A stretch of DNA of 64,000 nt from Suillus spraguei (Eukaryota > Basidiomycota > Agaricomycetes > Boletales > Suillaceae). Made by a program: the position numbers and the translations under genes. The notes beneath the pieces are model-generated. The model did not search any database and was not told the DNA's origin. It saw nothing but the letters and a program-made list of their open reading frames with translations. Location: assembly GCA_016800925.1 (NCBI GenBank), contig JABCPU010000253.1, positions 36,089 to 100,088 on the forward strand. The letters are read 5' to 3'. Positions 48,811 to 61,125 of the stretch are shown one piece after another. Numbering within the stretch: position 1 is the first letter of the stretch; each line of letters begins with the position of its first letter.

Positions 48811-50392
48811 TCAACGCTGACCATCTACAAGATCATGTCAGACAAGCCAACAAGCAACAGCTCTAAACAGGTACTCACAAGCCTTGGTCTCGTACTTGCC
48901 AAGACCAACGATGATGTTTTGAGGCTCCTGGGCTTTGCCAGTGAGGTAGTTCTCGATGATGCTCTTGGTACCGCTTGCGTAACGAGCCTGAGCATCGAGA
49001 GTAGTACCAGAGTAATGGGGTACCATGCCGTTACCGCCGCCAAGGACGTTCTTGGCTGTACGCCAGACGTGGTCTTGAGGTGCAGGCTGGACGTTCCAAA
49101 CATCACCGGCGTAACCTGTCACCAGCCATCTTAGCTCAATGTGTGAATATTATGTGTATGGGGGTCACCAAAACCGTTCAGGTGACCACTTGCAAGGGAA
49201 GCAGCCACGGCGTCCTTGTCACAGATAGCACCACGAGCGGTGTTAACGAGCCATGCACCCTTCTTGAAGTGCTTGAGAAGTTCAGCGTTGACGAGGCCGC
49301 GTGTACCCTCGTGCAGAGGGCAGTTGACAGCAACGACGTCACACTGCGAGACAAAGTCCTTAAGGTCCTCAACACGGCGAGCTTTGACGGCCTTAGCAGC
49401 GGCTGTAATTACGAGTTAAGCCATATATAACCGAAAATAGTGTGGTGCAAACCTTCAGGCAGGGGAGCGTAGTCATAGTAAAGAAGCTCCTTGCAGTCGA
49501 AGGGCATCAAAACGCTGGAGGACACGATAGCCAATACGACCAGCACCAATGGTGCCAACGACCTTGCCCTCGAGATCAAAGGCGTTGCGAGCGATATCAG
49601 AGACCATCCAGTCTCCACGCTCGATCATCTAAGAGAGGAATTAACAGAGGGAAGCGCGCATCAGCCGATCATCATACCTCGTGTGCTGGAACAAAGTTCC
49701 TGACGAGGAGGAGGATAGACATCATAACGTGCTCAGCGACGGAGACAACATTGGATCCTGAGACCTCCAGGACCTGGATACCATTTTTGACAGCAGCGTT
49801 GAGGTCAATGTGGTCAGAGCCAACACCACGGTGACACAGAGCTTAAGGTTCTTCGCCTATCAGAAGTATGAATGAAACCGTTCATATCGATGGCTCAGTA
49901 ATCATCATACCTTCGTGATCAAGTCAGCAGTGAGATACCCGGGGTGGAATGGAGTCGTGATCAAGATCTCTGCCTAAGAAGGAAAATAAGTACACGCGGA
50001 TGGTACTGGGTATAGTGGCGGCTCGAACATACATCAACGATGTGCTTCTGGAAGTCGCTGTCAGCGCCCTCTTTTGAGTCCGAAACCTACATAAGTGAAT
50101 ATATTAGATAACTGCGCAAGTATTCCAAGAGAAACTTCGATACATACAATGTACTCGTGGCCTTGAGACTCTAGCCACTTGCGGATACCGAGCTATATGG
50201 AAAGTTTGAGTAAGTCATCGAGATAATGATAATCTAGAATTCTGGACGAGACAAACCTGGTTCTCCACAGTACCAAGGAGACGCGGTTCGCTCGCAGCAG
50301 CATCACCGCCCTTGTAGAGGATAGCTAAGACCTAGCAGCGCAAGCTTGTCAGATCTTGTGATTAATGACAGCGGATTCATCATTACCTTCAT
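48811..50392 (-). CDS. FDH1: NAD-dependent formate dehydrogenase (about 358 aa), two homopolymer frameshifts
   Basis: Oxidises formate to CO2 with NAD in the cytosol. Ten exons: 50392-50387, 50331-50257, 50192-50148, 50086-50033, 49973-49911, 49856-49678, 49628-49453, 49402-49175, 49115-48879, 48824-48811. The first exon is just ATGAAG and the last has 14 bases. Motifs: [41 protein letters not shown]-binding [28 protein letters not shown] and catalytic-His region [18 protein letters not shown] missing base near 49827 (cc for ccc on the plus strand) and an extra A at 49509-49512 put the frame out between them, where a stop soon appears. All the rest is perfect, so assembly error is the likelier explanation. 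Confidence 0.92.
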
Positions 50393-51318
50393 GACTGAGT
50401 TTCTAAGAACTGAAAGAAGATGTGATAGGTAGTTGAGAGAATGGATGGAGAATGAGTCTTTGTATCGATGAAAGTCCAGGATCTTTATAGGGGGTGTCCG
50501 GGGCGTAATCGGTCCTACTACAATCGGAAGAGATGCATCACCTGACACCACCACTGTTGGTGCACATTATGGCCTTCCGGTTTTAGCCACTGATGAGGCT
50601 AGCGATCCGTCACATCTATCGGCGTCCTAATGGGGACATGTGTACTCACCCGGTCGTGTCCATTGGCACCTCACTATATCGCGTTCCGGAAGGAGGCGCT
50701 CGCACGGTACCTAGTGGAGACCTGCGGACGAGATCGGAAGAACCCGTTTTTTTTTACTCATGTGACACTATATTTGCAACAATATTTAGTGGACTTGGAA
50801 GATCCGGGTAGGCTTGGGTGGCCTGTGAAGGTCCGAGCAGTCAGCCTCATCTCACGTTCAGACGGGACGCGCCTTACCTGACACCACTCAGTGTTCAAAG
50901 ATTAGTACGGATAACTTTAGGTAGGCGTCGGAGCACCCCGCGAGAACAACTAACAAGGGAACTTACCATTTTTGGCATGTGGCATGAGGGTTTGTGAATT
51001 GGTCAGCCAAAGATAAAGACAAGCAGACACCCGTAAGTAAGACAAACCAATACGCAATCTTGAATTATTAACCCTCATCATAATCAGACTTTAATTTAAT
51101 TTTTGATGCGAACGTCTGCTTGGTACGGACATGGTATCGGCATGTAACCGAAAAACAAACTGCGCCGACTCTTGCCGAGGGGGCTGATGTATTAATAATT
51201 GTTGAAGATGCTATACTAGTCTATGAGCTGATCCGTTAGCATGTTATGGACCCTGTCAAGCGAACCCGATTACCCACTCCGATACAAATCGCTATCCTGA
51301 ACGTTCTGATGCAAGCAC
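50393..51318. other. FDH promoter and flank
   Basis: 5' region of formate dehydrogenase, then about 700 bases without recognisable genes or repeats. Confidence 0.45.
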
Positions 51319-52886
51319 CTAATAATCATCCATAGGATCAGAACGGTTTGATGGCATCAACTCAACCTCCTCTGGTGCAGCTCTGATTGACATAATCGGA
51401 GATTTGTGTTGTGCATTCTTCACGACCTCCCATTCCACCCGAATGAAGACCCACATCCATCGTCGCAAGAGTTCTGCAACCTCAAGCCAGAGTATAAGAG
51501 CACTCCCTTCCGACTGCGAATGCAAATGACTTGATAGTTTAATTGACCACGTCATACGGAGTACGAGATTGAAGAACATAACCAGAGGGTATACCGGAAG
51601 TGGGTAGAGGAGTACTGGTCGAAGTCCATAAGGGTATGACTGCTGACTGTATATTGCGCCACCAAGAACTTGGTGGCTGGAAGAGGTATGTGGCTGTGTG
51701 ACAATATGCGCGTTGGAAGATCCAGTGATGGGAGAGGTTTTTGAATGGAGAGACGGGAGCACAAGGGGTCGCGGATTGCTTTGTGACTCCGCAGATCGCG
51801 ATTTCAAGAGGTTGAGACCCCAATCATTGGTTAGATCCCACCAGAAGGAATACAGCGAGTTCACAACCGCGGCTAAAAGCCTAAATGATTGACGTAGCAT
51901 CACTCAAGATGACTTGGCGACGGCAAGTTTATGAACTTTACTTACCATAGGCGAAATAAGGGATGTTCCCCGTGCCATGACTCCCGTGTGACTATTTCAC
52001 CCTTCACTTCTGCGAGCTCCAATACCACAATTCTTTGAGCGCAGAAAGGAATATCACCGGGAACGAGGATGCGTATTTGAGTGCATTCAAGAGGGGTCGC
52101 TTACTGGTGTTGGTAGGAGACCAGTACTCGATTAGGCACTGGCGGAAGCGAATGATATACGGTAGACTAGCCCGGTAAGTACAGGTTTACAGATGGGGTA
52201 GTAGTGCATACCTCATAAGCGTTGGAAGGATCCATTGAGAGAGGCCATCGAGGGGTGGGGGAGACAAAAGACTTCCGCCTGGAAGCAACATGCACAGAGA
52301 AAGCCAAACGTCGCCAAGAACTTTTGCAAATGACGTGAACACGTCTGCGAAGAGTAATCTGAAAAATACACTGGGCTATCCATTGAAGAGAAGAGACACC
52401 TTGCAGCACTCCTGATGAAAATTATTACGGCACTATCATGAAGGGACGTAAATGATACTCTTACTGGAGGAATAGATCTCTCTCGCGTTTTTGGCACAAC
52501 TCAAGTGGGCATATAAGGGTTGTTATCACACCAAAGGAGCTCAGGGCAGGGATGTATTTGAAGGCATCCACCAGCGTAGTGTCCGAGTGGGTGGCAAGTC
52601 TGAAGAGAGACCATCCAGCAAAACACCAAGTTGCATATCCTGTGAATAGACGGTATACGGGCATATAAGACGCTCGTAGAGACGAAGACACTCGCGAAGA
52701 CGGGGAGCTGGTAGGCAAAAAGGTACGACCAGAGTGCAGCTCCAAAGCTGACACTGCATCAATCCCAAGTACGTGCAATCCGTAGAGGTTCGTCGCCCAT
52801 CCTAGTATACCCAAGCCAATCAGGAATAGTACACGAAACGGGAGGGGAAAGGAGGTAGAGAGCGGAACTGCATCACCCGAGTCCAT
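51319..52886 (-). CDS. ERD1: EXS-domain membrane protein, ERD1-like (about 468 aa), two one-base deletions
   Basis: Golgi multi-pass protein of the ERD1/SYG1/XPR1 EXS family, implicated in phosphate recycling and retention of Golgi enzymes. Four exons: 52886-52465, 52411-52212, 52166-51946, 51880-51319. Family blocks: LGWATNLYGLHVLGID, LLFADVFTSFAKVLGDVW, LPYIIRFRQCLIEY, NALKYASSFPVIFLSA, SLYSFWWDLTNDWGLNLL, LRPVLLYP and LEVAELLRRWMWVFIRVEW. Single missing bases near 52356 (TT for TTT) and near 52040 (G for GG) shift the frame inside exons 2 and 3. Restoring the frame gives seamless conservation, and the intron phases then agree. I read both as probable sequencing errors. Confidence 0.88.
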
Positions 52887-53038
52887 TCTATAGACTATAA
52901 TCACGAAGCATGGAAAGAGCAGACGATAATGGCTGACACTGCGGAGGTCAGTGCAGAACACAAACTTTATTTCGTTGCAGTAAAACGGGTTCAATGGTTG
53001 GTCGCCACGTGACATTGTTCCCTTCCACTCCAACCACC
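52887..53038. promoter_or_regulatory. Divergent ERD1/SNU23 promoter
   Basis: Only 152 bases separate the two start codons, so both genes must share this promoter. It has a tatagactata stretch near 52889-52899 close to the ERD1 start. No other site was identified. Confidence 0.5.
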
Positions 53039-53817
53039 ATGGCTGAGAAGGCTGGCGCATATGGCACCAAGGCCAGCGACACCGACTTCAGGAAGAAATG
53101 GGACAAGGAAGAATATGCTGAACGGGCACGGAAAAAGGACGATGAAGAAAGGATCAGAATGCAAGAAAATGAGGAGCGCATGAAACAAGGTATGCAGTAT
53201 CTACACCTTGCTTTTTAGGCCCGACACTACTTCGTCATACAGGCAAGAAACCGCGCAAGGCCCCAAAGGAGGACCTTCCAAAGCCAACAGAGCTGATGAA
53301 ACGTCGAGAAACCTCCCTCGAACTTGACAAGAATCTCGGAAAAACTATGGTTGTGCAGAATCCCGGCGCACGAGGGCCGGGGCAGCCAGGTTTTTTCTGT
53401 GATACTTGTAACCGAAATTATAGGGACAGCACAGGTTACTTGGATCACATAAATAGTAAAGCACGTATGTTACACGACCATCGCCAGTGGTGTATATTTT
53501 TAAATATGGGCATAGATCTCAGGAAACTTGGTCAGACGACCCGTGTGGAACGCTCTACCCTCTCACAGGTTCGCGCTCGAATAGCATACCTACGGGAAAA
53601 AACCAAAGAGGCATCATCCGCTAAGGCTTTTGATTTTGACCAGCGACTTGCAGAGGTCAAGGCAAAAGAAGATACTCGACGAGCTGAGAAGAAGGCTCAG
53701 AAGCAAGCTCAAAAGGAGGAAGCTCGACTTGCACTTGCCAAAGACACTGTTTTAGACGGTGCTGATGAGATGTCAAAGCTCATGGGCTTCGGTGGCTTTG
53801 GATCCACTAAGAAATGA
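53039..53817 (+). CDS. SNU23: U4/U6.U5 tri-snRNP zinc-finger protein Snu23/ZMAT2 (224 aa)
   Basis: Spliceosomal protein of the pre-B/B complex. Three exons: 53039-53189, 53243-53464, 53516-53817. The N-terminus is a charged helix (DTDFRKKWDKEEYAERARKK). A matrin-type zinc finger follows: CDTC, then HINSKAH with spacing C-x2-C-x12-H-x5-H. RVERSTLSQVRARIAYLREK comes next, then a Lys/Glu-rich coiled region and the conserved tail MSKLMGFGGFGSTKK. The second intron splits the last zinc-ligand His codon. The ATG sits in a good fungal context (caccatgg). Confidence 0.95.
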
Positions 53818-54009
53818 AATCATTTGTTGATACCCACACAACCTCAAACTGTATCTGTAGCCGCAATTTACTGTATCGTCACACCTACACTTGGCTGTTT
53901 TCACATCACCAGACCTCGCGTCTTCGCATTCACTTAACCTAATTGTACAGCAGGTAATGTACAAATTCCGCCATCTGATTCTTGTCTACTTCTATGTGGC
54001 CTCTGAATA

Positions 54010-57000
54010 TTATGCCCGAACCAGTGACAACGTGAACTTGACGTCCGCTACCTCCTGTTCCTCTTCAATCACGAGTTCCCCACCGCTTCTAGTTTTCACA
54101 TCAGCAGGCACGCTACGGATGGTCCTCTGAATGACTTCTGTGTGCTCTTTGAGGGCATCTTGCAACTCTGCCCCCGAGCCCTCCTCAAAGCAGTAGTACA
54201 CGTCCAGATCATCAGTGGCTTGCAGGCCAGCCTTTTTACGAAGCTTCTGCACCCGGTTGATGACTTCTCTCGCGAGCCATTCTCCCATGAGCTCCGGGTG
54301 GACTTGAATATCCAGTCTGACCACGACGTCGTTATCGGTATGGGTTGCATACTGGCCTTCAGAAGCGGGTGGCAACTCGAGGTAACGTTGCACGGTCAGG
54401 TCACCAGTGACTAGCTCGATGCCATCAACTGTGAGCTTCCCTGAGTCAATGTATGCCTTGACATCGGTGGAGGAAACATTGGGAAGTGCGTTCTTAACAC
54501 GTCCGAGGTCCTTGCGCAGTTTGCGGCCTAGCGTGCTCCAATCTGCGACAGCACGGTAGCCAATGCCACATGCGGCCTCGTCGGTGGTGAACACCACGTC
54601 GCGGACGTTAAGCTCTGACTGGATGTAGCGCTGCAAAGACTGTACATCGGCAATATACTGCTCCTCGGGATGGAAGATAAGGAGCTCTCTAAGAGGTGTC
54701 TGTGTGTCGTAGATTGGTTAGAGTAATCCTTATGACGGCTAATAAAGCTCACTTTCAAGGACAAGTTATTCTTTTCCCGGATATACCGAGTAAGATCAAT
54801 TACAGCTTGCATGCGCTTCACCTGGCGCTCGATCACCTCGTCGAAGTACTCTTCCTTGACGTCGGGGAACATGAGGAAGTGAACCGATCGTGCATCGGGA
54901 ACGGCAGGATCCTCCGGGATATATTCGCGCAGAGTCTGGTATAGGTTCTCCGTCATGAAAGGCGTGTACGAAGACTAGCAGAACATCAGCGTAGTCATGA
55001 TATTTTATCGTAGGATACACACCATAGTCCTGCAAAGAGTGAACAAAGTCTCGAAAAGCGTGTTGAGAGCGGCAACCGTGTCCTCTTTGCCATCCTCACC
55101 CTTCAATCTCCGCCGGTTGAACCGGATGTACCAATTCGTCAGCTCGTCGATAAGATCGAGGAGTCGCGGCAAGATGGTGTAGAGCCTGTAAGCCTGCATC
55201 TCTTCCATCACGAGTTTGATAAGAGATTGGCACCGAGCGAGGATCCATCGATCCATGACGTTATTTGAGACAGGAGCATGTGGGTTGTACATGAACTGCA
55301 CGCCAACGGTTTTGTCGAGGAGCGTTACTTGGCCAACAAAGAATCGGACGGAGTTCAACCAAGGAAGAAGAACACGAGAGATAACGTCTCGGACACCTTC
55401 CTCGCGGAAGCGCAAGTTTTCACCCCGCACGATGGGAGAGTTGACTAGGAACATCCTGAGACAAAAGTAAGCTTTAAAGTGGCGTGCATCACAGAGTTGG
55501 TGCTGACCTCGTAGCGTCCGCACCGTATTGGTCAAAGATAATATGAGGGTCGGGGTAATTTCTAAGACTTTTGCTCATCTTCTTGCCATCAGCGGCGAGC
55601 ACGAGACCGGTGACGATAAGATTCTTCCACGGTGCAGTGCCGAAAAGATGAGTTGAGAGGATGAGCAACGTATAGAACCAACCCCGAGTTTGATCAATAC
55701 CCTCTGATACGAAGTCACCCGGGAAGTTCTTGAGGAAAGACTCTTTATTCTCGAATGGGTAGTGTACTGATGCATATGGCATACTAGAATGATGATGTTG
55801 TTAAGACGGTCTGCAGGACGAGGGAGCCGAATTACCTTCCAGATTCGAACCAGCAGTCGAAGACTTCCTCCACGCGCCTCAGGACGCCCTTGCCCATCTT
55901 CGAAGGGATAGTCAGATCATCAATACTTTCGCGGTGAAGGTCTGTGAGGCCAGCGACACCAGAGAGCTCCTCGAGTTCGGCGATGGAGCCGATGCAGACA
56001 ACCTGTGTTCTGATCAATTCACACTCATGCTGAAAAATGCTGATGCTGACCTCTTCATAGTCATCGCTAGCCCACAGAGGCAGTGGTGTGCCCCAGTATC
56101 GGTTTCTAGATACATTCCAGTCACGCGCGTTGGCTAGCCAGTTTCCAAATCGACCATCCTTGACATTTTGGGGCACCCTAATAAACAGAATTGAATCAAC
56201 GATTACAGGGAAGTGAACTGTGCACTCACCATAGCGTGTTCAAATTGTTGGTAACAAGCTGGTCTACGATAGGTTGTACGCGGATGAACCACGACGGTAC
56301 AGCACGATAGATCAAGGGCGTTCCCGAACTGGGAAAGAAGTCAGCGTACCGACCAATGTCCTGTCAAAGGGCTTTACCGCCAGCAGAACGGATATGAATG
56401 TTTGATAGTTGATTGCACAATAAGACGGCCTTTCGCCTTCAAGACCTTCATGATCTCTTTATCTGCGACCTTTGGACCAACAATAAGCACGGCCAAATAG
56501 TTCGATCAGTGAATGATGACAAACTTTGATGTACACGCCTTCGAAATCGGTAACTGGCATGGTAAATTTGCCACCATCATCTAAGGGGCAAGGAGGCATC
56601 TCTTCGGGACGAAGGACACCATTTTCGACAGCAACGCGAGCATCATCTTCACCGAATGCCGGGGCTTGCTGTACGATACCTGTACCGTCCGTTGCCGTAA
56701 CATACGTATCCACAAGGACGCAAAATGCGCGATCTTCATACTGAAGAACGGTCAGAAACTGAACGAAGCAAAGAATATATTTCACATACCTGTTCTGTGA
56801 AATACTCGAAGAGCGGCACATATTTCCATCCCTTCATTTCGTTACCCTTGTAAGATGCAAGCTTCTTGAACTTGGCTTTCTTGGGATCTTTGTAGAGAGT
56901 CCCAAGAAGTTGATCACAAAGTATATAATTTTCGTTGTGTTCTTCATCGTGAATTTTGATGTAAGTCAGCTCGGGATGAACGCATAGTGTGAGATTAGAT

Positions 57001-57830
57001 GGGAGGGTCCATGGCGTAGTCGTCCATGCTAGAAGCGATGTACTGGGATCATCAACTAGCGGGAATGAGATGGTGACTGCAGGATCGTTTACATCCTTGT
57101 AGTTTAGTCCCGCTTCGAAGTTCGAAAGAGGTGTGGTGCATCCCGTAGAATAAGGCATGACACGCTGGCCACGGTACACCATACCCTTTTTCCATAGCTC
57201 CGAGAATGCCCACCACTCGCTTTCCATGAAAGATGTGTTTAGAGTTTTGTAGTCGTTGTCAAAGTCGATCCATCGACCCATGCGCTCGACGGTGACGCGC
57301 CAATCTGACGCGTAACGCATGACGATGGCACGACATTCTGCATTGTATTTGTCGATTCCCATGGCCATAACGTCTTTCTTGCCAGTGATTGCAAGTTTCT
57401 TATCGATCTCATGCTCGACGGGGAGACCGTGAGTGTCCCATCCAAATCGACGCGTGACATGATGGCCTGTTACATGAGCATGTCGAGTGACGATATCCTA
57501 GATCAAGGAAGCGGAAGTTAGCAGATCGACCAACGGTAAAGATAAGATATTGCTGGTATCACATACCTTGATGGTACCCGCGAGAAGGTGACCATAGTGA
57601 GGCAGACCAGTCGCGAAAGGAGGACCGTCGAAGAAGACATATTCTGGCTTGCCTTCGGATAGCTTCAAACTTGTTTGGAAAGCATCAATCTCGCGCCAGT
57701 AAGCGATCACTTTCTCCTCCTCCTTTGGAAAGTTGAATGGCTGGGTTACTAGTTCAACAGATCCTGATGAGCAACATAGTGCACGGGCGTAATCACCAAA
57801 CTACGCACTGTCTTGCTTTGGGAATGACAT
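54010..57830 (-). CDS. ILS1: Cytosolic isoleucyl-tRNA synthetase (1077 aa)
   Basis: Class I synthetase charging tRNA-Ile; no targeting signal is visible. Twelve exons: 57830-57809, 57748-57567, 57497-56790, 56740-56525, 56469-56378, 56328-56230, 56177-56051, 56002-55836, 55783-55508, 55455-55023, 54974-54753, 54699-54010. The HIGH motif is HYGH at about residues 58-61 ([11 protein letters not shown]), and KMSKS is at about 606-610 ([13 protein letters not shown]). The editing (CP1) domain includes [11 protein letters not shown] and FGEDDA, and DCWFESGSMPYA lies downstream of it. A full anticodon-binding region and C-terminal domain follow. Exon 1 has 22 bases. Intron 7 (56050-56003) is 48 bases, a multiple of three, and free of stops. 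Length matches the yeast enzyme. Confidence 0.97.
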
Positions 57831-58450
57831 CCTAGAATCTCGACTTTAGAAATCGTGTAATCTGTATGAGTTACCCCGCTGCGATGGCGGCAATTCTTTT
57901 GAAGTGATATTTTGATCTGTGACTCGAGCTTGACTCGGATATCAAAACCAAACAGGGTATTATGTCACCAAGAAAACGTAGAGCATGAACCAGGACTGGT
58001 AGCCTAGTTATCAGCAGCACTCACGAAAACAGCACAAGGTGAACAACGTAAATCGATGGATGGGACGATTAATGATTCAATTCACAGTTATCATTATACT
58101 TATCGTACTATATCTTGTATGGCCATACCTTCGAAAATTTTGGACCCCGCGTCGGCAAACAGCGGGAGCTGACTTCCGTCATGTTCTCCGAGTCTTCAAA
58201 ACTGTTCACTTACAGCTGTTTTCAAAAATATGCGGAATCGCAAAAGTTGAAACTCGCGCGTCGGAAATGCCCGGCCAGGACGCCGTAAGCATTTGTTCCT
58301 GAGTGGACACTGAATACCACCGTTGAACGTTGAACTCATTAATTCACTGAAGCGGTCTCTTCACAGTTTGAGGTGAGTATCGCGAAGCCAATATTCATTC
58401 AGTGCGCTGCCCTTCCTATATTTATGTTCTAAGGACATAAATTCACGCGA
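57831..58450. other. ILS1 5' flank
   Basis: An 87-codon plus-strand frame (58039-58302) begins near a hydrophobic run but lacks any family match and a convincing ATG, so I do not call it. Composition shifts to AT-rich and CG-poor to the right of about 58450. Confidence 0.4.
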
Positions 58451-59029
58451 CGTATGTATTATAATCACAAACTGTTCGGAAAGGCCGGTGACCGTTCATC
58501 CGAATGTCTTGATTTTCTCAGGTCAAAATTTCAAGTCAAAATCTTTTATTTACCAACCACATTTTGATTCAAATCTTGCTTGTATCAAAACCAAAACTCT
58601 GAAACTGCTGATGTGTCACCATATCCATACTGTTGGCTGTTTAGACCTTGAGTTGATGGTTACAAGGGCATGGGTATCAAGGTTCCATATGTTGCCATAT
58701 CTGTATGGCTGTAATATGGTGTAAGTACTTATCAAATAGATACAAATAGATACATGTAGCCATGTCTTTTTTTGCAATAACCTGCTCTGGACCTGATCCT
58801 CACACTATGGAAATTCTTGTAGTGCTGGTATGTCTTTGACAATTTGTAAATCAGGTTCTAACATGTTCTATTCTGGATCATACACTTATTCTTTGAATCC
58901 TCCCATTGCATCATCTGGCTCTTTGGGCAAAACCCACAACAACCCACTCTCTTTTGCCTAGCTTCATCACACAAGATGACATTTCACCAAATCTCATTGA
59001 TGTGTGCTATCCTTGCAAATATTTCTCAG

Positions 59030-59600
59030 CAGACCTGTGAATGCACTAATTTTATCAAAAACTATTTGGAGACAAAGAGCTTTTGCAGTGAGTCTTAACA
59101 AGCTGTTGCATTCTCTAAGTATCTCAAGCTTCTACTATTGCCACAGGAATTAGACTTGGAAAGAGCATTTTCTCTGAAGCAACAGACACGATTCAAAAGT
59201 TCAATGATGTGTTCAATAGGCTCATGCAAAAATTTTGGGACCAAGTTACTTGGGACATAGCCATACCCATCCATCATATTGGTAAAAATTTGGATGTTCA
59301 TGTGACTTGGCATATATTCACACCTTTTTGGAAGAAATATTGGACCTAAGCAGTACAAGTTATGCAGAGGGTGTGGGACTAGATACTAGAAAAGAATGCC
59401 TTCAAGGGACATGCATGGAAATCCTTTCTGAGAGCACAGATTGGGTCAACAGCACCAGAGATAATGTTCCATACATATGTGCTGTGGTTATCTGGCCCTG
59501 GAGGCAAGGGCCAATTGGCCATCGCCCACACATTGTTGAGTGGTGCAAAGATGTGGGAGGGTTCAGTTCATGTTACTGCTTTGACCGTTGACATGCACCA
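59030..59600 (+). pseudogene. Decayed, CpG-depleted NLR N-terminal/NACHT fragment
   Basis: Plus-strand pieces read like an agaric NLR of a different subfamily from the copies at 26-43 kb. About 59155-59290 gives SEATDTIQKFNDVFNRLMQK and IAIPIHHIGKNLDVHV. At 59370-59480 comes VGLDTRKECLQGTCMEILS with DWVNSTRDNVP. A frame change follows into LSGPGGKGQLAIAHTLL, a damaged Walker A (the usual GKGKS is GKGQL). The final piece, back in the first frame, is DVGGFSSCYCFDR. Stops and frame changes make it a pseudogene. Its substitutions are largely CG-to-TG/CA. Confidence 0.7.
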
Positions 59601-60099
59601 AACTGGTCTGGTGCATGGCTGACTAAGCACTACTGCAGCTGACAAATAATACCAGGACTATAATAATGTAGTGTTCCTCTATTCAAAAATCAATCTATGA
59701 CCCAGAACTGAAAGTTTCTTTTTGCTCATAAAAAGTTTTACTTATTATTTCTAATTCATTTTTCATGGGGGTGTTTATGTATGTTTGGTTCCAAAAACTA
59801 CTTCATAAGATTCCCACAGATGTCAGGTGACCCCAGCAAAATAATTACATAAAGTTACCCTGCAGAGAAACTCATGAAACCCACTATGTTTTACTTGCAT
59901 CATTTCTATACATCTACAAAAAGTGTGAATTTATGCTTCAAATATTACATAATTGATATTCCTCCTAGGATAGCCACTAATAGTCACCTGATCTCAAATT
60001 TATGCATAGCCATTGATATCTCACATGACTTCTTCTCACAACCTTGAGCGTATTACAAATCAAACTATGACAATATTCAATAAATAGGGTAGGTTAGCA

Positions 60100-60300
60100 C
60101 CCCTACAAAATGTGGGAAAACAGTAGCATAGCCATTCATTTTGTCTATATAAGACCCACCTTTTTGTCAATAAAAAGAGAGATTCTCCTCCTCAGAAATA
60201 TAACTGAGAGCGAAGTGTGACCAGCTCTATCAGTACACTGTTAAGAACATTGTCAACAACAGTAAGATTGGAAATCTACTCTGTGAGATAGTACTACCTT
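60100..60300 (+). repeat. LTR-like promoter/polyadenylation segment
   Basis: A TATA box (tatataag, about 60145-60152) is followed 17 bases later by aataaa (about 60169-60174) and a pyrimidine-rich stretch. This compact order is typical of the U3-R part of fungal retrotransposon LTRs. The ends and a second LTR could not be defined. Confidence 0.35.
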
Positions 60301-60644
60301 GAGCTCACTGTGTTTGACAACCAGCAAGACAATAAATCTATCTTTTTCTTTGACAAAATCATTCTAGTTTTCTTTCATCTTTCCTCTCTCTTTTTCTTTC
60401 TCTGTTCTCTGTTTCCTTGCTTCTGTTTCTTTTGATTATTTCTCTTTTCTTTCTTTTTCTTTGATCTCTGGTTTTGGTGCTAGTGTCTTTGTGTTTCTAA
60501 CATTTGTGTTGTCTCTTTAGTCCATCTAAGGCCAGAGTAGCTTAGTGGGAGAGACTTCAGAGGTTGATAGCAACACTCTATCTCACACATCTGAGTAGCA
60601 ATACTGAGTTAAGGTCTTTACTGACTGATAGACTCTAGTTGTTA

Positions 60645-61125
60645 CAGTCGTACATGCCCCTATTCATTCTCTCTTTGTCTTCTTTACTTGTATATTACAT
60701 AATGTGACTCTGACTCATATGCTCAACACATCTATACTATAGTTGCCTTCCTTCTTTGGATATGCACTTACATTCTCATGTCTCTCTTGGTCCGTGCGCA
60801 CATATTGACCTATTTAAGCATGTTGTAGTACACTTGTATACTTTACTTTAATCTTACTGGGTTTTACCTGGAACATCCTTCACTTAGGTCTCCAACCTGA
60901 GTCATCTTGAATTGTCTCTAAGTCTAAGCACTCCTTAGCCTTAGTCTCTATTCTTGTAAGAACCTCTTAGACTTGTCTTTGAGGCAGAACCCTTGATAGT
61001 ACTCGGAACACGTTCCTTGTACTCTCACCTTGTCCCCTTCTGGGCATTGTAGAACTTCCCAGCAGACCGTCTGTGTCTTTTCACTCTCGCTGGTGATGCC
61101 ATCCCAGTTTGTAACACTAGTTATT
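60645..61125 (+). repeat. About 480-base direct repeat, left copy
   Basis: Matches 61703-62183 in the same orientation with moderate divergence. Shared landmarks are cccctattcattt/ct, cttactgggttttacctggaa, agcactccttag, tgtcttttcact and the end ggtgatgccatcccagttt. It may be an LTR, or part of a duplicated non-coding element. Confidence 0.7.

Noticed and set aside
58039..58302. 87-codon frame with a hydrophobic run upstream of ILS1
   Set aside because: No plausible ATG context and no family; it probably lies within the ILS1 promoter flank.
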